NCBI GenBank assembly: GCA_033239125.1
Contig: BSWB01000001.1
Location: 41,823,501-41,887,500, forward strand
Length of the DNA stretch: 64,000 nucleotides
Origin: Fagopyrum homotropicum
Lineage: Eukaryota > Streptophyta > Magnoliopsida > Caryophyllales > Polygonaceae
Direction: 5' to 3'
Both the position numbers and the translations under genes were made by a program. The notes beneath the pieces were generated by a model. That model was not told the DNA's origin. It was given only the letters and a program-made list of their open reading frames with translations, and made no database searches. Shown here piece after piece: positions 9,774 through 19,483 of the stretch (the stretch's first letter is position 1; every line of letters begins with the position of its first letter).

Positions 9774-11703
9774 TGTAACACCCAAAATCTGTGGGACTCG
9801 GAGTGCCACATTGGGCTAGGATCTCAAAATGGATCTTGACCCTAGCGTGACAACAAGTTCACTGGACCTTACAACATGGCATTGACAGATATAAAAATAA
9901 ATACATAAAACTGTAAAAACTGTACATCTCAAAAGGTAAAACAACCTAGCCGAGTACATAAACCAACACCCTCACACAAGAGGTAACAAAATATCATCCT
10001 CACACAGGATAGAAAAGGTAAACAACCCAAAAGCCCACAACAACCTATGTACGAGATGTCCTCGGTCTGCCACTCTGCTAGATCACCCAACAACATGCCT
10101 ATCCCGTGGGGCATCTACAACATGATATTAAACCATTAGCTATCCATACACATATATAGAGTAATGCAAAAGCACATTCACGATCAAGGAAAGATAAACA
10201 TATCAGCATGCTTTCACACATTTACCCATTTTATCATCTCAATATAATGGTCATTCACTCAAATTGTATATATAAATATATATGAAACTATGTGACACAA
10301 GGACCGATACATCCTCGCCTCTGAGCCTGCTAGTCAGCTGCACAAGTATCGGTCACACAATCCGTGTACCCTGTGGGAGTGGATTGTGCCCTTCCTGTAA
10401 AGTCAGTCTGGCCTGACATCAAAGAACCTCCCAGACTCCACGGCGGGATGAAAGGGAAAGGTTATCACAACTACGCATACGGGGCAGTCAATAAAACATA
10501 GGTCGGTATAAACGACATCTCATGCTATCATAGCAACATATATATCACACACCACTCATGCAAACTCCCAATATAAGGATGACAACTAAGTAATTCCTAC
10601 GGACTTACCTCAACCTCGATCAAACTCAACCACGGTCACCTCTACACTAGAGGGACAACACAACCTATAAATAGGGCGTAGAGAGATATATCAATCTCCT
10701 AACAACACAAGGGTCACACCTAGACCCAAAGGGATCCATAAGATCATCCTCAACTTAACTCACTACCTAATGAGCCTCAAAACCCATACAAGGCATAAAC
10801 CGATCATAACCTCAACCAAACATATTCTCACACCTCTAGCATGATCCTATACTCTCACACTAGGAAAGGAGGGAACAAAGGCATCCTAAGAAAATCCTAG
10901 AAACACACACACACCTGCAGAACCAAGAGAAGACCCTTGCTGATGTAGGTGGCGCAGGGGCGGCTCATTGGTGGCGCAGGGATGGATCTTGGCCGGTGCA
11001 GGGGCGGCTGCAAGGTGGCGTAGGGGCGGCTGGACAACATGAGGCACCACCTTAGCTCTTTCTTCACTTTTTCCTTCGATTCTGTACTCTTCTTCACTCC
11101 AACAACAACGTACATATAAGACATACATATATATACATCAACACAAGCCAAACATGGTTGGAACATGATACAAGCCTAAGGAATCTAAGCTAGGCTAAGG
11201 AAAGAGGAAAAGATGAAGAAATGAGGAAAGAAAGAAGAAAGGCCATAAAAGCTTACCAATTAAGCTTTCCAGAAGATCAGCACAACACCATCATCACCTC
11301 AAGCTGGCTCAACAAGGCACAACAACATTATCAAACCAAATCCAAGAAAAACTATGCAAGATCTCTCAAAAACTCAACAAAACTCAAGGAAGATCAAACA
11401 AAGATGATCCAAGGGAGAAGATAGAAGAAGATGTACGTAAGGAGAGAAAGATGGAGCTGAGAATGGTAAACCCTCATCAAAGGGAGAAGATGAAGTATAT
11501 AAAGAGGGTAAAAAGAGTAAAGCATGGGTCAAAGGGTCAAAGAAGACGGCTGCAGCACACAAAGCCTTGGGGGCGGACTCTGTGAGCCGCAGGGGCGGCC
11601 TAGGCAAACCGCAGGGGCGCCCTCTGGGTCACGCAGGGGCGGTCCAGGCACAATCTTGGCCCTCTACACACACTCTCAGCAACTCAACAACTAGGCTCTT
11701 ACA
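9774..11703 (-). mobile_element. Family B Ty3/gypsy LTR (left, 3' LTR of minus-strand element)
   Basis: Read on the minus strand it starts TGTAAGAGCC (11703) and ends GGGTGTTACA (9774), so it has canonical TG...CA ends. On its internal side is a purine tract (minus strand TTTTTAGGGGGTGAGG, 11704-11720) that would prime plus-strand synthesis. Length 1930 bp. It contains two clusters of a GC-rich word like GGCGCAGGGGCGGCT (about 10945-11040 and 11565-11650). It pairs in sequence with 23593-25431, but the two differ by eye at roughly one base in ten, and the flanking 5-mers (ATAAA here, CAAAC there) do not match. ORFs inside it look spurious. Confidence 0.8.
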
Positions 11704-12273
11704 CCTCACCCCCTAAAAACAAGTTTCGCCCCGAAACTTGCAAGAGCCCAAAACCTCTCGGACCCATAAGCCGAGTTATAACTCACTCTCTCTTTCGGAG
11801 GTATCACATCCCCGCTCAGAAGGTCAGAACCTATACAAATCTATAACCGCAAGCATAAACATGGAGGACTCATCAACTCCAAAAAATTAGGCCATAACGC
11901 TACCCAAAGACGTAGACGAATCACATCTCTTGCCATAACACATCACAAGGCATAGAGGAAGCACATCTCTAGCCAAACATACTCATATACATCGCATGGA
12001 GGAATAACATCTCCACTGAAACTATGTCCATCAGAGTAGCATGGAGGAAAGAACCATCTCCAGCTATAAACATATATCATACTCAAATAACATGGAGGGA
12101 ATAATCATCTCTAGCTATATTATACATCACGCTAGCATAACAAGATCATAAAACATGACATATCTAGCATGGAATAAGCACATCAAAGCATATAAGCACA
12201 TAAGCACATAAGCACATACTCACCAAGATAGCTCTAAGATCTACTCATCGACCCTAGATGTATCTATCTCGGC
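11704..12273 (-). other. Family B polypurine tract and 3' untranslated region
   Basis: Between the pol stop at 12274 and the LTR. Next to the LTR, GTTTCGGGGCGAAACTTG (minus strand) forms a short inverted repeat beside the purine tract. The same GTTTCGGGACGAAACTT word precedes the tracts of families C and D. The rest contains short ACATCTC/CATGGAGGA repeats (11870-12110) and no gene. Confidence 0.6.
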
Positions 12274-12855
12274 CTAAAACTCTGGATAGTTCCTCTGGAT
12301 ACTATCCCTAGTCTCCCATGTAGCCTCCTCAGGTCCACGTCTAGACCACTGTATCCTCATCATAGGAATGTCCTTCGAATGCAGTCGTCTCACACCTCGC
12401 TCTAAGCCTGCAATAGGATGCTCAACAAAGGTGTGGTTTGGTCCACTACCAAATCATCATAACTCACAATGTGCCTCGGATCTGGTATATACTCTCTCAG
12501 CTGAGACACATGAAACACAGGGTGAACACCCTCTAAACTCGGAGGCAAAGCTAATTTGTAGGCTACCCTCCTAACTCTATCCAATATCTCGAAAGGACCG
12601 ATATATCGGGGACTCAGCTTCCCCTTTATGCCAAAACGTCTGACGCCACGCGTCGGAGATACTCTCAACTAGACATGAGCTCCTACCTTGAACTCTAGAG
12701 GTCGACGCCTCTTGTCTGCATATGACTTCTGGCGACTCTGTGCAGCCAACATCCTCTCTCTAATCAGCGCTACTCGAGCCATATCATCCTGAATCTGCTC
12801 TGGCGCTATCCCACTAATACTGCTAGGCTCATCCCAGCATAAAGGTGTACGGTAC
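12274..12855 (-). pseudogene. Ty3/gypsy integrase C-terminus of family B, broken
   Basis: Reading from 12855 downward: YRTPLCWDE, DMARVALIRERM, SRQKSYADKRRRPLEFKVG, then GPFEILDRV, LALPPSLEGVHPVFHVS and LREYIPDP. After a one-base frameshift near 12430 comes a chromodomain-like tail (HSKDIPMMRIQW, GPEEATWE) with a stop at 12274-12276. These are hallmark motifs of the C-terminal end of plant Ty3/gypsy pol. The integrase catalytic core, RNase H, RT and protease are absent because family A DNA begins at 12856 in mid-codon context. Confidence 0.85.
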
Positions 12856-14594
12856 TGATAGCATGAATTATAGTCTATATTTTGGGGTTTGTTTGAACGT
12901 TTTATCTTCAATAATCTGCATGTTTGTATGTACATTATGTGATTTTACTGCCATTTCATCTACCTTTGCGAGAATCGAGGTCTACACCTAGTTTCGTTGT
13001 AATTGCAGGTAATATGGTACGTTTTGCATCAAAAAGGAGCAAAAGAAGTCAAGAGTCATTTGGAGCTACATCCAGGAAGCATAGCCATGGATTAAGGATT
13101 TACTTTGGGCCAGTTTTGAGAGATTTCACATTCAGTTGTGACTCACCTCGGTTGACCAGAGATTCATCTCGACCGAGGTGATCCAGAGACGCCGACTCGA
13201 CCGAGGCGAAAACCTAGGACGCGGCGAGAATATTTTATTCTTGAAGGAGATCTTTTAAACTTGGAAAGTAATCTTATATTTTTGGGCTGAGCTCTTGGAA
13301 GGAAGGAGATATACAGAAACATATATTTTACCTATATTTATGGGAGAATATCTTTCTAAGATTTATTATCTTTGGAGGGTTATTTTCCTATAAAAAGGGT
13401 TGGATTTTCCACAAATCGAAGGAGTGCTTAGAGCCGGCTTACACCGAAAAATACGCAGCAGCAGCCTACTCCAAGTTGGGAGATTTGAAGAACCTTTTTG
13501 AAGGTTGAAGGAAGATTGAAGTTCATAGCTTTTATAGCTTTATTGAAGGGTTTTGTAAGATTGTCTTCAATTCCCTCAATTGTTGTCTTGTCTTGTTGGA
13601 TTATTATCCAAAGAACGCTTTGTTGTGATATTTGATTCAGTTATTGAAGTCTTTTCATTAAATTCTTCTTTGTTCAAATATTCACCTTCTTCCCATATAT
13701 ATTTTAATACTTTCATTATGATGATGAGTGGCTAATTTCCTTGTGTGATTCTAGGGTGATTGGCTGAAGGTTGTGGGAAAAACAATGATAGAAAAATCTT
13801 AGATTCCAGTAGGATCCTGAAAGTTCGAGTCTTTAATCTTAACCCTAAGCATCTCGTTCGGTTGACGAACATCTCGGCCGGGGTGGAATTCTTCTGACCG
13901 AGGTGACTTATTTGATTCGTAACTGAGAGTTAAGTGTTAGAGTTTGCCAAATCCTATTCTTATTACACCTTCCTGGTTCAAAGCAAGCTTAGGATGAGAC
14001 TTACCCGGTAATTCCTTAGTTTGTGTATCAACGATCATAAGTGTAGGTAATAAAGGTTTATCCTTTATTGGGGTTGAGTGTGCTTCCACCCCATTTTCGT
14101 GAGTTAGCCTGAGACTTACCCGGTAAAGGTTGATTCTATTCCCTTAGATGGTGTGTTAGTTTGAGGTTATAGTTCTTTATCTTAATTCCTTGAGACTTAC
14201 CCGGTAATAGGAGTTGCGGTTTAGGATTAGTGTGTAGTGAGACTTACCCGGTGATCTACTCCACTTAGTAACACCTTCCCCACGCAAAAATCTCAGCTTT
14301 GTCCGCTTATCTATAGATCTTGAGTTGGAACCACAACTAGATGCTTTAATCCCTAGAATTACATGCTTGCTTTATTTGACATCTTATTCATCTTTGATTG
14401 TGTTAATCACTCTTGTGGTTAGAACTAACGTAGCATACTGTGTTGACTTTGTTTCACCGAGTCCCTGTGATCGACCCCTGGAATTTTCTTGCTTTTACTA
14501 CGATTGACCCGTACACTGCGGGTTCGCATCCTTGTTTTAAGCTTAAGTCTAGGGTTATAAATTTAAAGCTTGCACACACCGTTTGGAGCGAACA
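12856..14594 (+). repeat. Family A 5' LTR
   Basis: Starts TGATAGCATG and ends GGAGCGAACA. Contains a TATA box at 13389-13396 and several CTCGACCGAGG-type palindromes (13144, 13165-13180, 13194-13208, 13849, 13870-13885). It also has four copies of TGAGACTTACCCGGTRA (about 13995, 14110, 14190 and 14238). The small ORFs inside it recur unchanged in the 3' LTR and are not genes. Confidence 0.88.
13389..13396 (+). promoter_or_regulatory. TATA box of family A LTR
   Basis: TATAAAAA within TTTCCTATAAAAAGGG. Transcription would begin near 13420-13430, so U3 is about 570 bp, and the four TGAGACTTACCCGGTRA copies would lie in the transcribed R/U5 part. The same box recurs in the other family A LTRs (for example on the minus strand near 33170-33180). 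Confidence 0.6.
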
Positions 14595-14600
14595 AGTTTT

Positions 14601-14618
14601 TGGCGCCGTTGCCGGGGA
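14601..14618 (+). other. Primer binding site, tRNA-Asp type
   Basis: TGGCGCCGTTGCCGGGGA is complementary to the 3' end of plant tRNA-Asp including CCA, the usual primer site of Athila/Tat-like elements. It starts 6 nt after the LTR. Confidence 0.88.
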
Positions 14619-14718
14619 CTTGGTCTAGACCGAGCCGGTTGCGGTTTGCTTTCGGGGCACTTGCCCCTGTTGCTACTAACTACTCTTTCTATGAGTTTTG
14701 TAGTTTTCAGGATTTCCG

Positions 14719-15807
14719 ATGACTACATTTGATCCAGCCTGGATAGCAAGGCAAAGTGCTAGGGCGGACCATTATGAATACTTGGAGGAGAAGTACTCCT
14801 TCTATTGGTTCAACAATGAATGGGAAAGAGAAGAGGCCATTAAGCATGAACTTGCAATGTGGGATGAACTGAATGTCCCTAAAAAGATTTGTGAGCAACC
14901 CCTTGAAGATTCTCTTGAATCAAGATGGGAGAGGTTGATGAAGAAGGTGGAGGAGCTCAAGGAAAGCACCTTATCCTATGCTAAGCCGGAAGAGGAGCAT
15001 AAGGAAGTGCTGCAAGTTCCAAGCACCCCTCCAATCAAACCAGAAGTTTCTCCTGAAGCTTTTGAGGGAGAAGAAGATTTGGAAGATCTCGATCCAACTG
15101 TTGAGACCTCGGCCGAGGTGGAAGAGATCTCGACCGAGATGGAAGAAGAATCTGCAAAACCAGAAGTGGAAGATGCAGAGAACCTTGGCCAAATTACTGA
15201 GATTGTGGTCAAGGTGGAAGAAAGACCAGTAGAACTGAGAGAGATTTCGTGGGTGGATTATCAACCCAACACGAAACTTGTCTCAAGCTTTGGAGAACTT
15301 TGCAAGGTACATTCTCCTACTTCATTTGAATTCCCTATTAATATTTCTAGATTTTTCAGGAAGGCACCGGAGAGTTGGAGGTCTCTTCCGAAAGAACCTC
15401 CTAAGATCAAGATGAAACCTCTCTTGAAATTGTTGGAGGAAGATGCTCCTTGGATTATAAGGAGTGAAGTTAACAAGCGCTTCACCGCTAAGGCAACGAA
15501 GTGTTATTTGTTCAAGTATGGGGTCCCTCGCATGCTCAGGACCCTGTACCATCCCCAAGCTATAGATGGGGAAGCTGCTATGATTCTCGAGAAACTATTT
15601 TCTCGATCCAGGAAAGGATGGGACGCAAGGCTAGATTATGTCCCATTGAAGTGCAGGAAAGCTAGAAGGATTCCGGTGAGAATCAAACCGTACAAGCTTG
15701 TACGTGGGAGATCTTACCATTTGCCGGTGAAATTAGGAACCGGAACCTTTTTGGAAGAATTTTTTGATGGATGTGATGAGCACTCCATGGTGTTCAAGGT
15801 ACATTGA
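14719..15807 (+). CDS. Family A ORF1: acidic protein fused to integrase C-terminal remnant (362 aa)
   Basis: Seen: an open frame starting at the first ATG after the primer site. Residues 1-90 are charged (starts MTTFDPAWIARQSARADHYE) and unlike any gag I know. Residues about 90-185 are Glu-rich with repeats of the type TSAEVEE/ISTEMEE. From about 248 the sequence follows the C-terminal half of Athila-type integrase: KYG (near 265), YHPQA (near 275, cf. YHPQT), SRSRKGWDARLD (cf. NRKDWSLRLD), PYKLVRGRSYHLPV (near 323, cf. PYRLVYGKACHLPV). No integrase DDE core and no RT. Inference: a large internal deletion fused the start of a coding region to the end of pol in frame. The A' copy keeps the same layout, so the fusion is a family trait and not a one-off break. 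The function is unknown. Confidence 0.75.
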   Translation: MTTFDPAWIARQSARADHYEYLEEKYSFYWFNNEWEREEAIKHELAMWDELNVPKKICEQPLEDSLESRWERLMKKVEELKESTLSYAKPEEEHKEVLQVPSTPPIKPEVSPEAFEGEEDLEDLDPTVETSAEVEEISTEMEEESAKPEVEDAENLGQITEIVVKVEERPVELREISWVDYQPNTKLVSSFGELCKVHSPTSFEFPINISRFFRKAPESWRSLPKEPPKIKMKPLLKLLEEDAPWIIRSEVNKRFTAKATKCYLFKYGVPRMLRTLYHPQAIDGEAAMILEKLFSRSRKGWDARLDYVPLKCRKARRIPVRIKPYKLVRGRSYHLPVKLGTGTFLEEFFDGCDEHSMVFKVH

Positions 15808-16610
15808 GTAATTCTATGGAGAAGGGTCCAGCTAGCGACCTTAAATCAAGCGCTTCTTGGGAGGCAACCCAAGGTATTGCTCTTCTTTCCCGTTTTCTAG
15901 TCTAGCTTAGATAGTTTTTGTTTCTGCTTTGCTTTGCTTTGTTTTTGGCGTTCTGGACAGACAACAGGGAATATCTAAGGAGGAGCACAACTGGAAGGAC
16001 AGAAGTTCGAGAATCTGAGAAGACAGAAAGACCTCGGTCACTGTCAAAGCACCTCGACCGAGTTGATTCTTGAGCAACCGAGGCGACTAGGGTTTCTGCA
16101 GAACCGCCTCGGTCTATACCACCTCGGACCAGTCGAGACCATCTCGACCGAGGTGACAGCAGATCCAGTAAAAGTATAAAGGGGGAAAAATTACATTTTC
16201 ATTTTTTTACCCTCCTCGACCGCGGCAAACAGACGCACCTCGCTCACCTCGTTTCTTGCTCGTTTTCGACGTTTTCTGCTTCCAAACCGAGATTGAAGGA
16301 TAGAGGAGTCGATTGCAACTACAGATTTGCAAGAAATTTGAGCATTTCGACCGGAACGAGGTAAAAACGTTTGAAAACCTAAACTCGTTCGTTTACTGAA
16401 ATTTGGGCTTTGGTTGCCCTTGATTCTGTTGAGGAAACCTTTAAGTACCCCTTAGGAAGCATCGGTAGTGATTTTTGGGGGAAAAGAACTGAAATTCAGA
16501 GAGTTGGAAATCGCACTGCCTTCGCCTCGGTCCAGTCGACCTGCACCTCGGTCGAGGCGATTCTTGGAGTTTGTCAGTCGACCGAGGTAGTCTGACAATA
16601 CAGTTTTAAG
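15808..16610 (+). other. Family A inter-ORF region
   Basis: Starts with CTAGCGACCTTAAATC...GCGCTTCTTGGGAGGCAACCC, which normally follows pol in Athila-like elements, supporting the pol-tail reading of ORF1. The rest is rich in CTCGACCGAGG-type palindromes (about 16031, 16050, 16075, 16107, 16121, 16140-16155, 16508-16570). A short ORF at 16410-16595 shows no recognisable feature. Confidence 0.65.
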
Positions 16611-18014
16611 ATGAGTTCTGACAGATTGTTAGCCCTTAGAGACAGATCCTCTCCTTCCCCTTCTTCTTCCTCATCCCGACCTTCTATCCCGGTGATTCAC
16701 GAGAGACACCGGGTAGATTATGATCGTATTGCTAGTCGTCCAGTTATCGCTCCTAGATTTCTGGACGTTTCTGCCTTTGATTGTCTCCACGTAGATGGAG
16801 AGCTTAGGAGGATGATCACCACCGTCGGGCTGGATCAGTTTACTGAGATCCGAGCCCCAGCCTACCTTGAGCCGACCCTCGAGTTTGTCAGTTCCTTCAC
16901 TTACCTCCCCACAGAGAGGGCTGTGAAGTACCGGTTGATGAACCGGAACTACTTAGTACCTCTCGACCACTGGAGAGACATTTTTGGCTTCCCTGCCCCC
17001 ACTGCTGTAGACTTCCCGACCCGAGCTGTAGCTAGAGAGTTCTGGGGTCAGATCGCCCACATTACGAGGGATGCAGACAGGTGGCGCCCTGGTGATTCCA
17101 GGGCGAAGCTTATCTATCATCTAGCTTTTCGGTTGGTACACAGGATCTTCAGCGAGACGCTTCTGGCGCGTACTGAGACGCCCCAGAAGGTCCGACAGGG
17201 GGAGCTCTTCTCTTTATACTGCATGGTCACAGGTGGATACCCTGACTTTGGATTGATGCTGGCAGAGGATCTGCACAGGATCAAGGCCAAAGGGAAGGGA
17301 GATATATGCTGCGGAGGGATAGTGACCCATATCGCTAGGTATCAGGATATGAATCTGAGTAGGTGTACCATGGTGGCGGCTGCCAAGCCGCTCGGACTTC
17401 AGGAGATGATTACACGGAGGATTCTAGTTCCCCGTGGTTTGACTACACCTTACGTTGCTATGCCATGGGAGCTGACTGCACCTCAGGGCATCAGATGGTC
17501 TGCACAGTTCTCTGTCTTTGATCCACACTACTGGCAGACAGCATGGGGTCCACTTATGGAGGATTACAGAGAGGGAGCAGCTACCCCTGCTGAGGCTGAG
17601 GAGGAGGTTGAGGACGAGGACGACGATGATGATGATACAGTAGATGAGAGAGGAGGTGGCGTCCCGATGGACACAGGTACAGATACAGCTGGGACAAGCG
17701 CGCCGCCTATTATTGATTTGGATGATGACGAGGAGGACACTGAGCCGGCGCCAGCTGAGGCGTCTCCAGTCAGACCTGCTAGACGCAGGAGGCGTGGAGT
17801 TAGGGACAGAGCTGCACACCGACGGATCGATGACCTGACGGATCAGGTTATCGACTCATATGCTGCACTTTCGCTGGATATCCGCGAGATGCAGGAGCGG
17901 CAGCATCATCAGCACATGATGGCTCAGCTACAGTTTGAGCGTATCATGGGCCATCCCTATGACCCGACTCAGTACCCCTACATACCACCACCACCACCGG
18001 ATCGAGACTACTGA
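16611..18014 (+). CDS. Family A ORF2: ATHILA ORF-1-like protein (467 aa)
   Basis: Seen: a single open frame. A Ser-rich start (residues 10-25) is followed by a globular region of about 310 residues. That region follows the plan of plant retrotransposon ATHILA ORF-1 proteins (PF03078-like): PAYLEPTLEFVSSF, VKYRLMNRNYLVPLDHW, DIFGFPAP, and a GELFSLYCMV-like helix. An acidic stretch (about 324-345), PPIIDLDDDEED (about residue 365), a basic cluster RPARRRRRG (about 386), and a coiled-coil-like tail ending in a Pro-run and DRDY complete it. It sits after the pol remnant, where Athila elements carry their third (env-like) ORF, but I see no signal peptide or membrane segment. The IIDL plus acidic run matches a SUMO-interaction motif and the Arg run a nuclear signal, both by pattern only. 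The A' copy lacks this ORF. Confidence 0.75.
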   Translation: MSSDRLLALRDRSSPSPSSSSSRPSIPVIHERHRVDYDRIASRPVIAPRFLDVSAFDCLHVDGELRRMITTVGLDQFTEIRAPAYLEPTLEFVSSFTYLPTERAVKYRLMNRNYLVPLDHWRDIFGFPAPTAVDFPTRAVAREFWGQIAHITRDADRWRPGDSRAKLIYHLAFRLVHRIFSETLLARTETPQKVRQGELFSLYCMVTGGYPDFGLMLAEDLHRIKAKGKGDICCGGIVTHIARYQDMNLSRCTMVAAAKPLGLQEMITRRILVPRGLTTPYVAMPWELTAPQGIRWSAQFSVFDPHYWQTAWGPLMEDYREGAATPAEAEEEVEDEDDDDDDTVDERGGGVPMDTGTDTAGTSAPPIIDLDDDEEDTEPAPAEASPVRPARRRRRGVRDRAAHRRIDDLTDQVIDSYAALSLDIREMQERQHHQHMMAQLQFERIMGHPYDPTQYPYIPPPPPDRDY

Positions 18015-19483
18015 GGAGCTGCAGACTTTATTATTATATCTTTTTTATGCAGTTCGGCTTCTATTCGGTGAGTTCTCTTGTTTAGACTTTTATTATACCC
18101 ACTGGGACAGTGTGTCTCAAGTATGGGGTGTTTGTTATTTGACTACTTGACTACGTGATGTATTCAACTACTTTTGATGTATTATATTTATCGGATCTTT
18201 TCATATTTATGCTTCATTTGCCTTTATATGATTATCTGATATTACATGCATACCTACAGGTTATTTGATTGAGAAAAACGTCGAAACCGGAAAAAAAAAA
18301 AAAAAAAAAAAAAAAAAACACCTCGACCGGGGAGATTCTGGCCAAACGAGGTGATTCACCTCGGTTGAACCAAGAACACCTCGACCGAGGTGGGTTATCT
18401 GAGAGTTTCGAAAACGATTTTTGTGCTTTTTATCTGGATGTGATCTCAGTGAAGATCTTGTTTACTGACTGGTTTTAGATTCTTTATGTGTTTGAAAGGT
18501 TTTATGATATGTTTAAGTTGCTAAATGCTTTGTTTAAAATTATTGGCATGTTTAATACTTTGTTTTTATCCAAATTATGTTGAATTTGAAGGTTGACACC
18601 GCAGGTTAAGTTCTCTCACTTTCTTCTTGGAAAGACCAAGGCAATTCATTCTCTTCTTCTTCTTCTCCTTGATCATGCTTAGCCCCTCATATACATTTTG
18701 CCTCCCTTTACCTATCCGGGAATTTGGAAGCAAGCAAAGTGGTGAAAGCAAGTTAAAGTTGAGAAGTGAGCTGGAAGTGAAAGTGCGAGAAAGTAATAAT
18801 AGGTTTGGGGAAGTCAATCATGAAGATGAGTAACTCGGCACCATTCACATAGCCGGGTGTTTGTGTCTTGCCAAAGTCGGATTGAGCGATATTCCTATCG
18901 GGTCATGGTATGTGCATCAAGGGTTTGATGCATCTCGAGAAATTGATGATTGCGGATTTCCTAGGCTTCGGTTATTGTGCACCTCTGTCCATGCATCCCA
19001 AAAAGTAAAGTAAAAGGAAAGTGCGAAATAAGCAAAGCTTATTGGTGGAAGGTGTTGCAAGTCAAAGTGAAAGTGAAGTTCATCCTTTTCCCGGATTCCA
19101 GCACCACATTACCTTACATACATCCCTACCCTACACGTTTCTTGACCTTTTCTTTTGGGAAGCCCTTGAGACCTTGAGCTTGTTGATTGACTTAGCGGTT
19201 TAAACTGGATTATACATGATTAATTTTGATAATTGTGATTTATTATGCATTCTATGATTTTGTGCAAAGATGAACAACTTTCCTATATTTATAAAATGTT
19301 TTGAGCATATTGAGTTTTTAAATTCCAGGAAGTACTCTCTTAGAGTGATCTAGGGTAGTTGCACACCATAAAATGTTTTTGAAAAGCTTTTTCATTGATT
19401 TTCTTGACTTATAATCCATTCTATCTTGTCTTCTATATGCGGAACTTGCTTGGGGACAAGCAAGGGCTAAGTATGGGGTATTT
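18015..19483 (+). other. Family A 3' untranslated region and polypurine tract
   Basis: Contains a 28-base A run (18291-18318) and clustered palindromes at 18319-18392. A segment at 18590-19480 recurs in inverted orientation in A' (46693-47600), including the AGCCGGGTGTTTGTGTCTTGCC region. The end reads TTGGGGACAAGCAAGGGCTAAGTATGGGGTATT before the LTR, the usual plus-strand priming region in this lineage. Short ORFs here are not conserved with A' and are ignored. Confidence 0.7.

Noticed and set aside
9404..9839. Ile/Arg-rich ORFs on both strands
   Set aside because: Translations of the GGATATCCGG array at the hAT-like end.
10886..11607. ORFs rich in Pro/Ala in the B LTR
   Set aside because: Lie in an LTR across GC-rich repeats and are not kept in the other LTR.
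14325..14507. 60-residue ORF repeated at 20953-21135
   Set aside because: Identical only because the LTRs are nearly identical; broken in the solo LTR and A'.
14601..14618. Possible tRNA gene from the tRNA-Asp match
   Set aside because: Only 18 nt complementary to the tRNA 3' end; it is a primer binding site.
17424..17819. 131-residue minus-strand ORF
   Set aside because: Antisense to ORF2, including a poly-Ile tract that mirrors the acidic run.
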